A stretch of 64,000 nucleotides of DNA from the NCBI RefSeq assembly GCF_030816115.1, contig NZ_JAUSXQ010000001.1, forward strand, positions 310,001-374,000, read 5' to 3'. Below, one piece after another: positions 17,789 to 25,501 of the stretch. This DNA comes from Chryseobacterium sp. W4I1. Its GTDB lineage: Bacteria; Bacteroidota; Bacteroidia; Flavobacteriales; Weeksellaceae. Numbering within the stretch: position 1 is the first letter of the stretch; every line of letters begins with the position of its first letter. A model generated the notes under the pieces. The model was not told where the DNA came from. It made no database searches and saw only the letters and a list, made by a program, of their open reading frames with translations. The translations under genes and the position numbers were made by a program.

Positions 17789-18610
17789 TTATATTGTTAA
17801 AAGCTTCCAGGCTTCTTCGATCTTACTTTCCAACAGTAATTTCTGAGCTTCCAGATGGAAGTTTTCATCTGCATGAAAATCTCCTGCCGGGAGTATTTCT
17901 ACGTTGGCAAGCATTCCAAGATCATTCCCTGTAAATATCTTACTGTATTTAATGGAGTCGGGAAGAAGATCAAACCCGATTCCTTTTGTGACCAGTGGTT
18001 TCGGAACTTCAAAAAGGCTGTTCTCGTTGCTTCTGGAATAGAAGTTGCCTCCCAGACGTGCTACCATGTCCAGTTTTTGCTGATCCAAATTGCCGGCTTC
18101 ATTAAGGTATTCTTCCCTGATATGGATTTTCTGCACCTCACAGATCACCAGATTTCCTGCGCCACCCTGATCACCAAGAGATTTTACTTCTAATACTTTA
18201 CACTCAAAGTTCACTGGGCATTCTTCAATCAGTTTAGGCTGTATAAGATCTGCATCTTTCATTGTCAGGCCGGATTTGATAAATTCATTCACTCCGGTTT
18301 CGTATTCTGTTGAGGCTAAAGAGATCTGCTGTACAATAGGGAAATTTACGGTTCCTATTACCACTTCAGGCACTTCCAGAATATTTTCCAGTGTATGTTT
18401 GGTGGTATTGTCCCGTACTCTCCTCGATGGTGAAAAAATCAGAATTGGCGGAACCGTACTGAACATATTAAAGAAACTGAATGGTGATAAATTGATGGTA
18501 CCGTTTTTATCTACCGTAGATGCCAAAGCAATCGGGCGCGGTGACACGGCGGTCTGCATGATGGTCTGAAGCTGTACGGGGGATAATTCGGAGGGGATAA
18601 CTGTTTTCAT
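17789..18610 (-). CDS. flavin reductase-like domain protein
   Basis: 273 residues from the ATG at 18610 (MKTVIPSELSPVQ); an in-frame ATG 5 codons upstream (18625) is less likely. The flavin-binding split-barrel pattern is clear: VSPRPIALASTVDKNGTINLSPFSFFNMFS near residues 23-52 and ILIFSPSRRVRDNTTKHTL near 57-75. Such proteins bind FMN and act as NAD(P)H:flavin reductases or two-component oxygenase partners. It lies downstream of fahA on the same strand at the end of the tyrosine catabolism block, but its link with that pathway is by position only. Confidence 0.88.
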   Translation of the reverse strand: MKTVIPSELSPVQLQTIMQTAVSPRPIALASTVDKNGTINLSPFSFFNMFSTVPPILIFSPSRRVRDNTTKHTLENILEVPEVVIGTVNFPIVQQISLASTEYETGVNEFIKSGLTMKDADLIQPKLIEECPVNFECKVLEVKSLGDQGGAGNLVICEVQKIHIREEYLNEAGNLDQQKLDMVARLGGNFYSRSNENSLFEVPKPLVTKGIGFDLLPDSIKYSKIFTGNDLGMLANVEILPAGDFHADENFHLEAQKLLLESKIEEAWKLLTI

Positions 18611-18640
18611 TGTTTTGTTTAACACTTAATTTTCGTTTTA

Positions 18641-18672
18641 AAACCTCATAGGTTTAAAAGCCTATGAGGTTT
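18641..18672. terminator. perfect 12-bp inverted repeat, probable terminator after fahA
   Basis: AAACCTCATAGG (18641-18652) and CCTATGAGGTTT (18661-18672) with an 8-base loop. On the minus strand the stem runs into TTTTAAAA. It lies between fahA and the flavin reductase, so it may separate their transcripts. Confidence 0.6.
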
Positions 18673-18748
18673 ATGATGTATTGGTTTATCAAGTTTTATT
18701 TTTCATTTAGCTTAATAAACTTAAGTGCTTAATTTAAAGATTTAATTA

Positions 18749-19996
18749 TTAAACCGTTGGAATAATTTTACCGGAAACTTCACCAAAACCTACTCTTACG
18801 CCATCTTTTTCAGCCCAGGCTTTCATGGTAACCGTGTCGTTATCTTCAATGAATTTTCTTTCCTGACCGTCTTTCAATTGTAAAGGGTTTTGTCCTCGCC
18901 ATGTCAGTTCCAGCATAGATCCGAAAGATTTTGGATCGCTTCCTGAAATGGTTCCGCTGGCATATAGATCACCTACTTCTACGTTACATCCGTTTACGGT
19001 GTGGTGTGCCAGTTGCTGAGTCATGTTCCAGTACATGAATTTATAGTTACTTTCTGAAATTAGATTTTCTTCGCCGTTTTCAGGCTGTAGATAGACTTCA
19101 AGATTGATATCGTAATTTTTATCACCTTCAAACTGTAAGTATTCCAGAACTTCAGGATCCTGTTTTGGAGAAGCGGTTCTGAACGGTTCAAGAGCTTCCA
19201 TAGTTACCACCCATGGAGAAATGGATGAACCAAAGTTTTTCCCTAAGAATGGTCCCAGTGGAACATATTCCCAGGCTTGGATATCTCTCGCAGACCAGTC
19301 ATTGAATATCACCATTCCGAAGATAGCATCTTCAGCGTCTTTGGTGGAAATGCTTTCACCCATTTCTGAGTTCCTGTTAAGAATAAAAGCCATCTCCAGC
19401 TCAAAATCCAGCTGCTTACTAGGTCCGAAAAGTGGCTTTTCTGCATCTGCAGGTTTTGTCTGACCTTTCGGGCGGTTGATGTCTGTGCCTGAAATTACAA
19501 TTGAAGATGCTCTCCCGTGGTAACCTACCGGAAGATGTTTCCAGTTGGGAAGCAATGCGTTTTCCGGATCACGGAACATTTTTCCCACGTTTGTAGCATG
19601 CTCGATGCTGCTGTAAAAATCTGTATAATTGGGGATGTGTACAGGCATGATCATTCTTACCTGGTCCAGGTCATAGAATGCATCTGCAATGGTTTTTTCA
19701 TCTTTTGATAAAATAGAACCTTCCTGCAGCATTTCCTGGATCCTGGTACGAACCACATTGGTCACCGGTTTTCCCAGTTCAATAAATTCGTTGATGGTAT
19801 AAGCTTCAAAAACATTGTCGATTAATCCTTCAATATCTTCAAAATATCCAAGATCGTATAGGGTCGCAAGATCCACTACCTGATCTCCGATTCTTGTACA
19901 GCATCCGATATATTCTTTGTTAAAAACGGCTACTCCGAAAGGAATATTATGTATAGAAAAGTCTGAATCCGAAGAATATTCTACAAATGATTTCAT
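18749..19996 (-). CDS. fahA: fumarylacetoacetase FahA
   Basis: 415 residues, full family length. FahA splits fumarylacetoacetate into fumarate and acetoacetate, the last step of tyrosine breakdown. Visible signatures: YTDFYSSIEHATNVGKMFR (N-terminal side of the active site), HLPVGYHGRASSIVISGTDI near residues 153-172, the metal-binding region FELEMAFIL, and NDWSARDIQAWEYVPLGPFLGKNF near 231-254. Part of a co-oriented set with hppD and hmgA. Confidence 0.96.
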   Translation of the reverse strand: MKSFVEYSSDSDFSIHNIPFGVAVFNKEYIGCCTRIGDQVVDLATLYDLGYFEDIEGLIDNVFEAYTINEFIELGKPVTNVVRTRIQEMLQEGSILSKDEKTIADAFYDLDQVRMIMPVHIPNYTDFYSSIEHATNVGKMFRDPENALLPNWKHLPVGYHGRASSIVISGTDINRPKGQTKPADAEKPLFGPSKQLDFELEMAFILNRNSEMGESISTKDAEDAIFGMVIFNDWSARDIQAWEYVPLGPFLGKNFGSSISPWVVTMEALEPFRTASPKQDPEVLEYLQFEGDKNYDINLEVYLQPENGEENLISESNYKFMYWNMTQQLAHHTVNGCNVEVGDLYASGTISGSDPKSFGSMLELTWRGQNPLQLKDGQERKFIEDNDTVTMKAWAEKDGVRVGFGEVSGKIIPTV

Positions 19997-20077
19997 AATT
20001 TTTTGGAATTAAATTAAGGTGTAAGATAGGGTAATTATATCAAAATTTACTATCCCTTTCTGCTTTCAGAGCGGAAC

Positions 20078-20536
20078 TTATTTCTTTTTGGAATAAGAGG
20101 CTTCGTCTATCCATCTGTCTCTGGTATTGACATCAATAAGATACAGAATATCATCCTGCTTGGTAAGCAGTAACGTTTTGGTCACAGGCATCGGAACTTT
20201 TTTATTTTCAAGTTTATCTGCCCTCAGGGAAACAATATTTTTTCTTCTGACGATATCGCCGGTAAAAACGTTGGAACTGCTTTCTCCTGTTGCCTTATCA
20301 TCAAAAACTTCCACATAGGTGGCTTCATTTCCTTTGATGACAATAAAGTCCCTTTCTGTATGATCTTCTGCATCTTTGATGAAAACAAATTTCTTGTTGT
20401 CAATATTTTCATTTTCAAGATGCTGGTTGACGCCTTTTCTTTCTTCCAGGCGGTTAAGGATCTCATTAAGGGTTCCATACTGAGCGTGAAGCCCTAGTGT
20501 CCCGAAAAATAAAATCCCGATCAAAATTTTTCTCAT
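20078..20536 (-). CDS. small exported protein of unknown function
   Basis: 152 residues from the ATG at 20536, chosen because it opens a signal peptide (MRKILIGILFFGTLGLHA); the frame is open 16 codons further up. The mature part is charged and beta-rich, without Cys and with no family I recognise. It is located between hppD and fahA on the same strand, 68 bases after hppD, and may be co-transcribed. A role in tyrosine catabolism is not indicated by its sequence. Confidence 0.7.
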   Translation of the reverse strand: MRKILIGILFFGTLGLHAQYGTLNEILNRLEERKGVNQHLENENIDNKKFVFIKDAEDHTERDFIVIKGNEATYVEVFDDKATGESSSNVFTGDIVRRKNIVSLRADKLENKKVPMPVTKTLLLTKQDDILYLIDVNTRDRWIDEASYSKKK

Positions 20537-20604
20537 AATATGTGTTTTAAAAAAAAGTTTTGTCAAGACTTTTGATCCTGACAAAACTTGTACTGTGTTA
20601 TAAA

Positions 20605-21735
20605 TTAAAGATTTCCTCTTCTGTCTTGCTCTTTTTCCAATGCTTCGAACAAAGCTTTGAAATTTCCGGCACCAAAACTCTGTGCACCGTGTCTTTCAAT
20701 GATTTCGAAGAATAGGGTAGGACGGTCTTCTACAGGCTTCGTAAAGATCTGAAGTAAGTATCCTTCTTCATCATGATCAATAAGGATGCCTAAGTCTTGT
20801 AATTTTTTAAGATCTTCATCAATATGGCCAACTCTTTCAGGAACCATATCATAATAAGCTTCCGGTGGAGCGGAAAGGAATTCTACGCCACGCTTCTTCA
20901 ACTCGGTTACAGTGTGGATGATATCCTTGGTAGCCACAGCAATATGCTGTACACCTTCACCTTCATAGAAGTCAAGGTATTCTTCTACCTGAGATTTCTT
21001 TTTACCTTCTGCAGGTTCATTGATCGGGAATTTTGCAAACCCGTTTCCGTTAGACATTACTTTAGACATCAGGGCAGAATATTCTGTATTGATCTGCTTG
21101 TCGTCAAACGACAGGATATTTACAAATCCCATTACTTTTTCGTACCATTCTACAGTAGGGATCATTCTGTTCCAGTCTACATTTCCTACACAGTGGTCTA
21201 CGTATAATAAACCTGCGTCTTCAGGATTGTAGGCACTTTCCCATTTCTCATATCCAGGCATGAAAGCTCCTTTATAATTTTTTCTTTCAATAAACATGTG
21301 AATGGTTTCCCCGTATGTATAGATTCCGGACATTCTCACCTCACCTTGCTCATCGGTTAAAGTGACAGGCTCCAGGTATGGTTTTCCTCCTCTTTTAGTA
21401 GTTTCTTCAAAAGCTTCGTAGGCATCATCTACCCAAAGTGCCAAAATTTTCACCCCATCACCATGTTTTTTCACATGTTCGCTGATAGGAGAGTCAGATT
21501 TAAGGCCTGTTGTTAATACCAGTCTTATTTTCCCCTGCTGAAGAACATAAGAAGCACGGTCTCTTACTCCTGTTTCAGGACCCGCATATGCTACAGACTG
21601 AAAACCGAAAGCGGTTTTGTAATAATGGGCAGCCTGTTTAGCATTTCCTACATAAAACTCAATGTAATCTGTACCGTTAATCGGTAAAAAATTCTCAGCT
21701 TGAGCAATTTTTTCGGCAAATGTAAGTGTTGACAT
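20605..21735 (-). CDS. hppD: 4-hydroxyphenylpyruvate dioxygenase HppD
   Basis: 376 residues. HppD converts 4-hydroxyphenylpyruvate to homogentisate with Fe(II) and O2. Two vicinal-oxygen-chelate halves are present. The iron ligands lie in LLYVDHCVGNVDW (His near residue 181), GVQHIAVATKDI (His near 264) and the C-terminal TLFFEIIER (Glu near 342). The C-terminal helix QSFGAGNFKALFEALEKEQ is typical. A TACATTTG element on the minus strand (21918-21911) could drive it with a long leader. Confidence 0.96.
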   Translation of the reverse strand: MSTLTFAEKIAQAENFLPINGTDYIEFYVGNAKQAAHYYKTAFGFQSVAYAGPETGVRDRASYVLQQGKIRLVLTTGLKSDSPISEHVKKHGDGVKILALWVDDAYEAFEETTKRGGKPYLEPVTLTDEQGEVRMSGIYTYGETIHMFIERKNYKGAFMPGYEKWESAYNPEDAGLLYVDHCVGNVDWNRMIPTVEWYEKVMGFVNILSFDDKQINTEYSALMSKVMSNGNGFAKFPINEPAEGKKKSQVEEYLDFYEGEGVQHIAVATKDIIHTVTELKKRGVEFLSAPPEAYYDMVPERVGHIDEDLKKLQDLGILIDHDEEGYLLQIFTKPVEDRPTLFFEIIERHGAQSFGAGNFKALFEALEKEQDRRGNL

Positions 21736-21939
21736 ATTTCTTTTTACTTTTTATTTTAATGGAATGCAAATTACAAAAATCTTATAAATAGCGAAAACAT
21801 TAAAGCGTATTCCTTATTTATAGTTAACATAAAGTTAAAGAAGAGTTTATTTAAGTATATTTAAGTTTCATTATAATAAAAATGCGATCATTATATTTGT
21901 CTTACAAAACCAAATGTAAAAAGAATATTTTCGAAACAG

Positions 21940-21967
21940 GAAAGCCGTAGATTCATCTACGGCTTTC
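21940..21967 (-). terminator. hairpin after the HTH-like hypothetical gene
   Basis: GAAAGCCGTAGA (21940-21951), loop ttca, TCTACGGCTTTC (21956-21967): a perfect 12-base stem 8 bases beyond the minus-strand stop at 21976. The T tract is weak (CTGTTTCG). Confidence 0.6.
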
Positions 21968-21975
21968 TTATGTTG

Positions 21976-22758
21976 TTATGCTTTTCTATTCAGTCTTCCT
22001 GCATCGGGGTTATAGTTGTCCCAGATCTTCCAGACGTTGTCTATTTTACGGATAAAATAAATTTGTGTATTGAGCTGGTTTACGAAATGCTCCTCACCGG
22101 TTTCCCCTACTTTAAAGAGGAGATTCCAGAATTCCTGGGTTTCCAGTATTTTTTTCTCAGGTTCGTCCGTAACAAGGTGAATATCAAAAACTTCATAATT
22201 TGAACGATTGTTCTTGGTCACCAGCTGAAAATCTCTTTCACATAATTCTCTGCTGAACTGTGAAGTTCTTTCCAGAAAAGGCGAACCATCAAATACCAGT
22301 TCCTTGAAAATTTCTGTTTTGTGCTCGGGAAAAAGTTTATAAAATTCAAAAGTGGTAGCACAATAATTATACACGATTCTTGTAAGAAACTCAAGATCGT
22401 CATCTATTTCTTTAGCCTGGCTTTTTACCCTTACAGAATGTATATAGTGATTTAAGTCTTTATATCCCAGGAAAATACATATTTTATCCAGTGTTTTCAG
22501 GAATCTAAGATCATTATGAGTCTTGTCCTGATAGTCATTTTCAAAAAAACGCTGCAAGGTCACATGGGATATGGTATTTCCTATTTCGAATTTTTTTCCT
22601 CCTTTTAGTTCTTCTGCTTCCGATAATTCATCTTTTATAATTTCAGATAGTATAATATAATGGCTTCTCTTCCATTCATTCACATTCCCCAAAACAGAAT
22701 TCTTTACTTTCGAATGCTTTTCAATTTCTTCTCGTATTGAATTGTATATAGTCTTCAA
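21976..22758 (-). CDS. hypothetical protein with HTH-like N-terminal region
   Basis: 260 residues, no signal peptide, highly charged. Residues about 62-108 (ISHVTLQRFFENDYQDKT followed by FLKTLDKICIFLGYKDLNHYI) resemble an N-terminal module of many Bacteroidota proteins in which a sequence-recognition-like helix (TLKRFF type) is followed by a conserved LGY motif, suggestive of nucleic-acid binding. The C-terminal half (residues 150-260) looks like a separate alpha+beta domain of unknown type. It lies inside the tyrosine catabolism block between the CoA-transferase and hppD, so a regulatory role there is possible but unproven. Confidence 0.6.
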   Translation of the reverse strand: MKTIYNSIREEIEKHSKVKNSVLGNVNEWKRSHYIILSEIIKDELSEAEELKGGKKFEIGNTISHVTLQRFFENDYQDKTHNDLRFLKTLDKICIFLGYKDLNHYIHSVRVKSQAKEIDDDLEFLTRIVYNYCATTFEFYKLFPEHKTEIFKELVFDGSPFLERTSQFSRELCERDFQLVTKNNRSNYEVFDIHLVTDEPEKKILETQEFWNLLFKVGETGEEHFVNQLNTQIYFIRKIDNVWKIWDNYNPDAGRLNRKA

Positions 22759-22891
22759 CTTCCTTGGTTTTGAATGAGTTTATCAAAAACGCTGCCAAAT
22801 GTTAAAGCTTTTTTAAGGCTACTATTGTTTTGTTAATGATATTATGCTTTCGTTTATAAGAATATTCTATATAAACTTTAAAGCAATATTT

Positions 22892-24166
22892 TTAATGTTT
22901 AAATCTTTCGTAGGCTGCTTTTTCCAGCATTTCCCTGTCATCAGGATGTGCAATGCTAATCAGCTCCTGAGCTCTCTGGCGTAGATTTTTACCATATAAA
23001 TAAGCGGTACCATATTCTGTTACTACATAATGGATGTGACCTCTTGTAGTAACTACGCCGGCTCCCTGTTTAAGAAAAGGTACAATCCTTGAAATTCCTT
23101 TCTTGGTTCTTGATGTGATGGCAATGATTGGTTTCCCATCTTCACTTAGTGCCGCTCCTCTCATAAAATCCATCTGACCACCAATTCCGCTGTATTGTAA
23201 AGTTCCTATAGAATCAGCACAGACCTGTCCCGTGAGGTCAATTTCAATGGCAGAGTTGATCGCGACCATTTTTTTGTTCCTCATGATATTAATCGGGAAA
23301 TTGACATCGCTTACATCTTTAAAATCGAAAACCGTATTGTCATCTACGTAATCATAGAGTTTTCTGGTTCCGAAACAGAAGCTTGTGATGGTTTTATTAT
23401 CGTGGTAACCTTTATATTTATTGTTGATGACATCATTTTGAATCAGGTCAATTACTCCGTCACTTAACATTTCGGTGTGTACGCCGAGATCTTTGTGATT
23501 CGTCAAGCATTTCAAAACGGCATCAGGAATAGTTCCGATACCCATTTGAAGGGTAGATCTGTCATCAATCAGTTCAGCTACATTTTTGCCGACAAGCATT
23601 TCTACTTCACCTACTTTTGCTCCGTAATCTACCGTTGGAAGTTCCTCTTCATGCCATACCAGCTTATGAATCCTGCTGATGTGGATCATTCCGTCTCCGT
23701 GAGTTCTCGGCATTAATGGATTTACGATAGCTACAATAATTTTGGCGGTATCAACAGCTGCTCTTGCGACATCTACTGATGTTCCCAACGTGCAAAATCC
23801 ATGTTTATCTGGTGGAGAAACGGTTACTAAAGCCACATCCAGCGGCAGTATGTTTTTTCTGAACAAAATTGGGATCTCACTTAAGAAAACAGGAACAAAA
23901 TCGCCCCGCTCAGAGTTTACCGCATCCCGTACAGGAGTTGATACGAATAAGGAATTAACAAAAAAGCTTTTTTTGTATTCAGGCTTCGCAATTTCTACAT
24001 TTCCTTGTTGGGTAATGGAAACCATTTCTACATTTTCCAAACGGTGGGACTGTCTTGCCAGCTCGTCAATAAGATAATTCGGAGTACATGCACTTCCGTG
24101 AAAAAATACTCGGTTTCCGCTTTTTACGGTATATATCGCTTCTTCTGCACTAATATAATTGTACAT
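22892..24166 (-). CDS. acetyl-CoA hydrolase/CoA-transferase family protein
   Basis: 424 residues. CoA-transferase family I pattern: N-terminal SGNRVFFHGSACTPNYLID, central GVHTEMLSDGVIDL near residues 225-238 (Glu here is the expected catalytic residue), and the C-terminal glycine-rich YSGIGGQMDFMRGAALS near 328-344. These enzymes move CoA between acetate and succinate or 4-hydroxybutyrate, or hydrolyse acyl-CoA. It lies between hmgA and hppD. Activating acetate or acetoacetate after FahA is an attractive inference, but the specificity is not readable. Confidence 0.9.
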   Translation of the reverse strand: MYNYISAEEAIYTVKSGNRVFFHGSACTPNYLIDELARQSHRLENVEMVSITQQGNVEIAKPEYKKSFFVNSLFVSTPVRDAVNSERGDFVPVFLSEIPILFRKNILPLDVALVTVSPPDKHGFCTLGTSVDVARAAVDTAKIIVAIVNPLMPRTHGDGMIHISRIHKLVWHEEELPTVDYGAKVGEVEMLVGKNVAELIDDRSTLQMGIGTIPDAVLKCLTNHKDLGVHTEMLSDGVIDLIQNDVINNKYKGYHDNKTITSFCFGTRKLYDYVDDNTVFDFKDVSDVNFPINIMRNKKMVAINSAIEIDLTGQVCADSIGTLQYSGIGGQMDFMRGAALSEDGKPIIAITSRTKKGISRIVPFLKQGAGVVTTRGHIHYVVTEYGTAYLYGKNLRQRAQELISIAHPDDREMLEKAAYERFKH

Positions 24167-24192
24167 AATGAAAATTTTTTATGATTGATTTT

Positions 24193-25380
24193 TTATTCCT
24201 GGGAACGGTCTTCCATGGTTTTGTCTGATTCTTCCAGCCAGGAAGTTTTGTAAGAAGGATCTTCTACCTTTAAAGCTTCCTCGGTAATTTTCAACGGACG
24301 GAATGGGTCTACCATGACCGCATATTCCTCAGTGAATTTTTTACCGATACTTCTTTCCATAGCACCAGGATGCGGCCCGTGTACAATTCCTCCCGGATGC
24401 AGGGTGAAGTCCATCAGATCGATGTGGTTACGGCTCATAAAGTCGCCTTCCGTATAGAACAGAACCTCATCAGAATCAATGTTTGAATGGTTGTACGGTG
24501 CCGGAATAGCCATTGGATGGTAATCATACATTCTTGCGCAGAATGAGCAGACTACAAAATTGTGACCTTCAAAATTCTGGTGTACCGGTGGCGGTTGGTG
24601 AATTCTACCAGTGATTGGCTCAAAGTTTTTGATATTGAATTTATAAGGATAAAAATATCCGTCCCATCCTACGACATCAAACGGGTGGGTTGCGTAGATG
24701 AAATCCGTGATCTGGTTTTCTTTTTTTACTTTAATTAGAAATTCCCCTTTTTCGTCTTTAGGTTCTTTAAAAACCGGCGCTATCATATCTCTTTCGCAGA
24801 ACGGAGAATGTTCAAGAAGCTGTCCGAACTCATTTCTGTAGCGTTTCGGTGTATAAATAGGAGAGTGGCTTTCAAGCACAAAAAATACGGTGTCCTCTGA
24901 TTTCAGTTCAACCTGATAAATGGTTCCTCTTGGAATAATAAGATAATCGCCTGTTACAAATTCAAGGTCTCCTACAAAGGTTTTCAGAACTCCGGTTCCG
25001 TTGTGAACGTATAAAAGTTCGTCACATTCAGCATTTTTATAGAAATACTCCATAGATTTTCTGGGTTTTGACAATCCCATTTTCAGATCGTTATTCATCA
25101 GAAGGATCTTTCTGCTGTCCATGAAATCATCTTCCGGTGTTACATTCATTCCCTTAAACATTCTCGGAGCAATATTCTTTTCTACCGCGATCTTTGGTGT
25201 TACATCTTTAGGTTCCCCGATAGATTTGATCTGTGTAGGGCGATGAGTATGATAAAGTAGCGATGAAATTCCGTGAAAACCTTCCGTTCCGAAAAGCTGT
25301 TCATAGTAAAATTTATCTTCCGGTGATTTGAAAATCGTATGTCTTTTTTGTGGGATGTTTCCCGCCTGATGATATCTCAT
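24193..25380 (-). CDS. hmgA: homogentisate 1,2-dioxygenase HmgA
   Basis: 395 residues. HmgA opens the ring of homogentisate to maleylacetoacetate with Fe(II). Signatures: RYHQAGNIPQKRH at the N-terminus, GFHGISSLLYHTHRPT near residues 34-49, the cupin core VTGDYLIIPRGTIY near 141-154, and the metal-site segment MDFTLHPGGIVHGPHPGAME near 325-344. No maleylacetoacetate isomerase is seen in the window. A possible -7 element TAAATTTG is on the minus strand at 25410-25403. Confidence 0.95.
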   Translation of the reverse strand: MRYHQAGNIPQKRHTIFKSPEDKFYYEQLFGTEGFHGISSLLYHTHRPTQIKSIGEPKDVTPKIAVEKNIAPRMFKGMNVTPEDDFMDSRKILLMNNDLKMGLSKPRKSMEYFYKNAECDELLYVHNGTGVLKTFVGDLEFVTGDYLIIPRGTIYQVELKSEDTVFFVLESHSPIYTPKRYRNEFGQLLEHSPFCERDMIAPVFKEPKDEKGEFLIKVKKENQITDFIYATHPFDVVGWDGYFYPYKFNIKNFEPITGRIHQPPPVHQNFEGHNFVVCSFCARMYDYHPMAIPAPYNHSNIDSDEVLFYTEGDFMSRNHIDLMDFTLHPGGIVHGPHPGAMERSIGKKFTEEYAVMVDPFRPLKITEEALKVEDPSYKTSWLEESDKTMEDRSQE

Positions 25381-25452
25381 AGTACTTTTATATCTAGTTT
25401 CTCAAATTTAATCATTTTTCGTGAATCCATTCTAACAACATTTATCATAGTG

Positions 25453-25492
25453 TTTTGTAATTGAAAAATAATTGTTAGATTTGTCTAACAAT
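25453..25492 (+). promoter_or_regulatory. promoter with overlapping palindromic operator of the TonB receptor/thioredoxin pair
   Basis: TTTTG (25453-25457), an 18-base spacer, TAGATTTG (25476-25483). A perfect 9-base inverted repeat ATTGTTAGA / TCTAACAAT (25471-25479 and 25484-25492) wraps the -7 element, as a repressor site would. A further half-site TCTAACAA lies at 25431-25438, towards hmgA. Confidence 0.65.
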
Positions 25493-25501
25493 TTTAATTT
25501 C

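Noticed and set aside
21892..21899. Plus-strand TATATTTG upstream of position 21970
   Set aside because: It has no plus-strand gene behind it (21970-22203 is antisense to the HTH-like gene) and no good -33 element.
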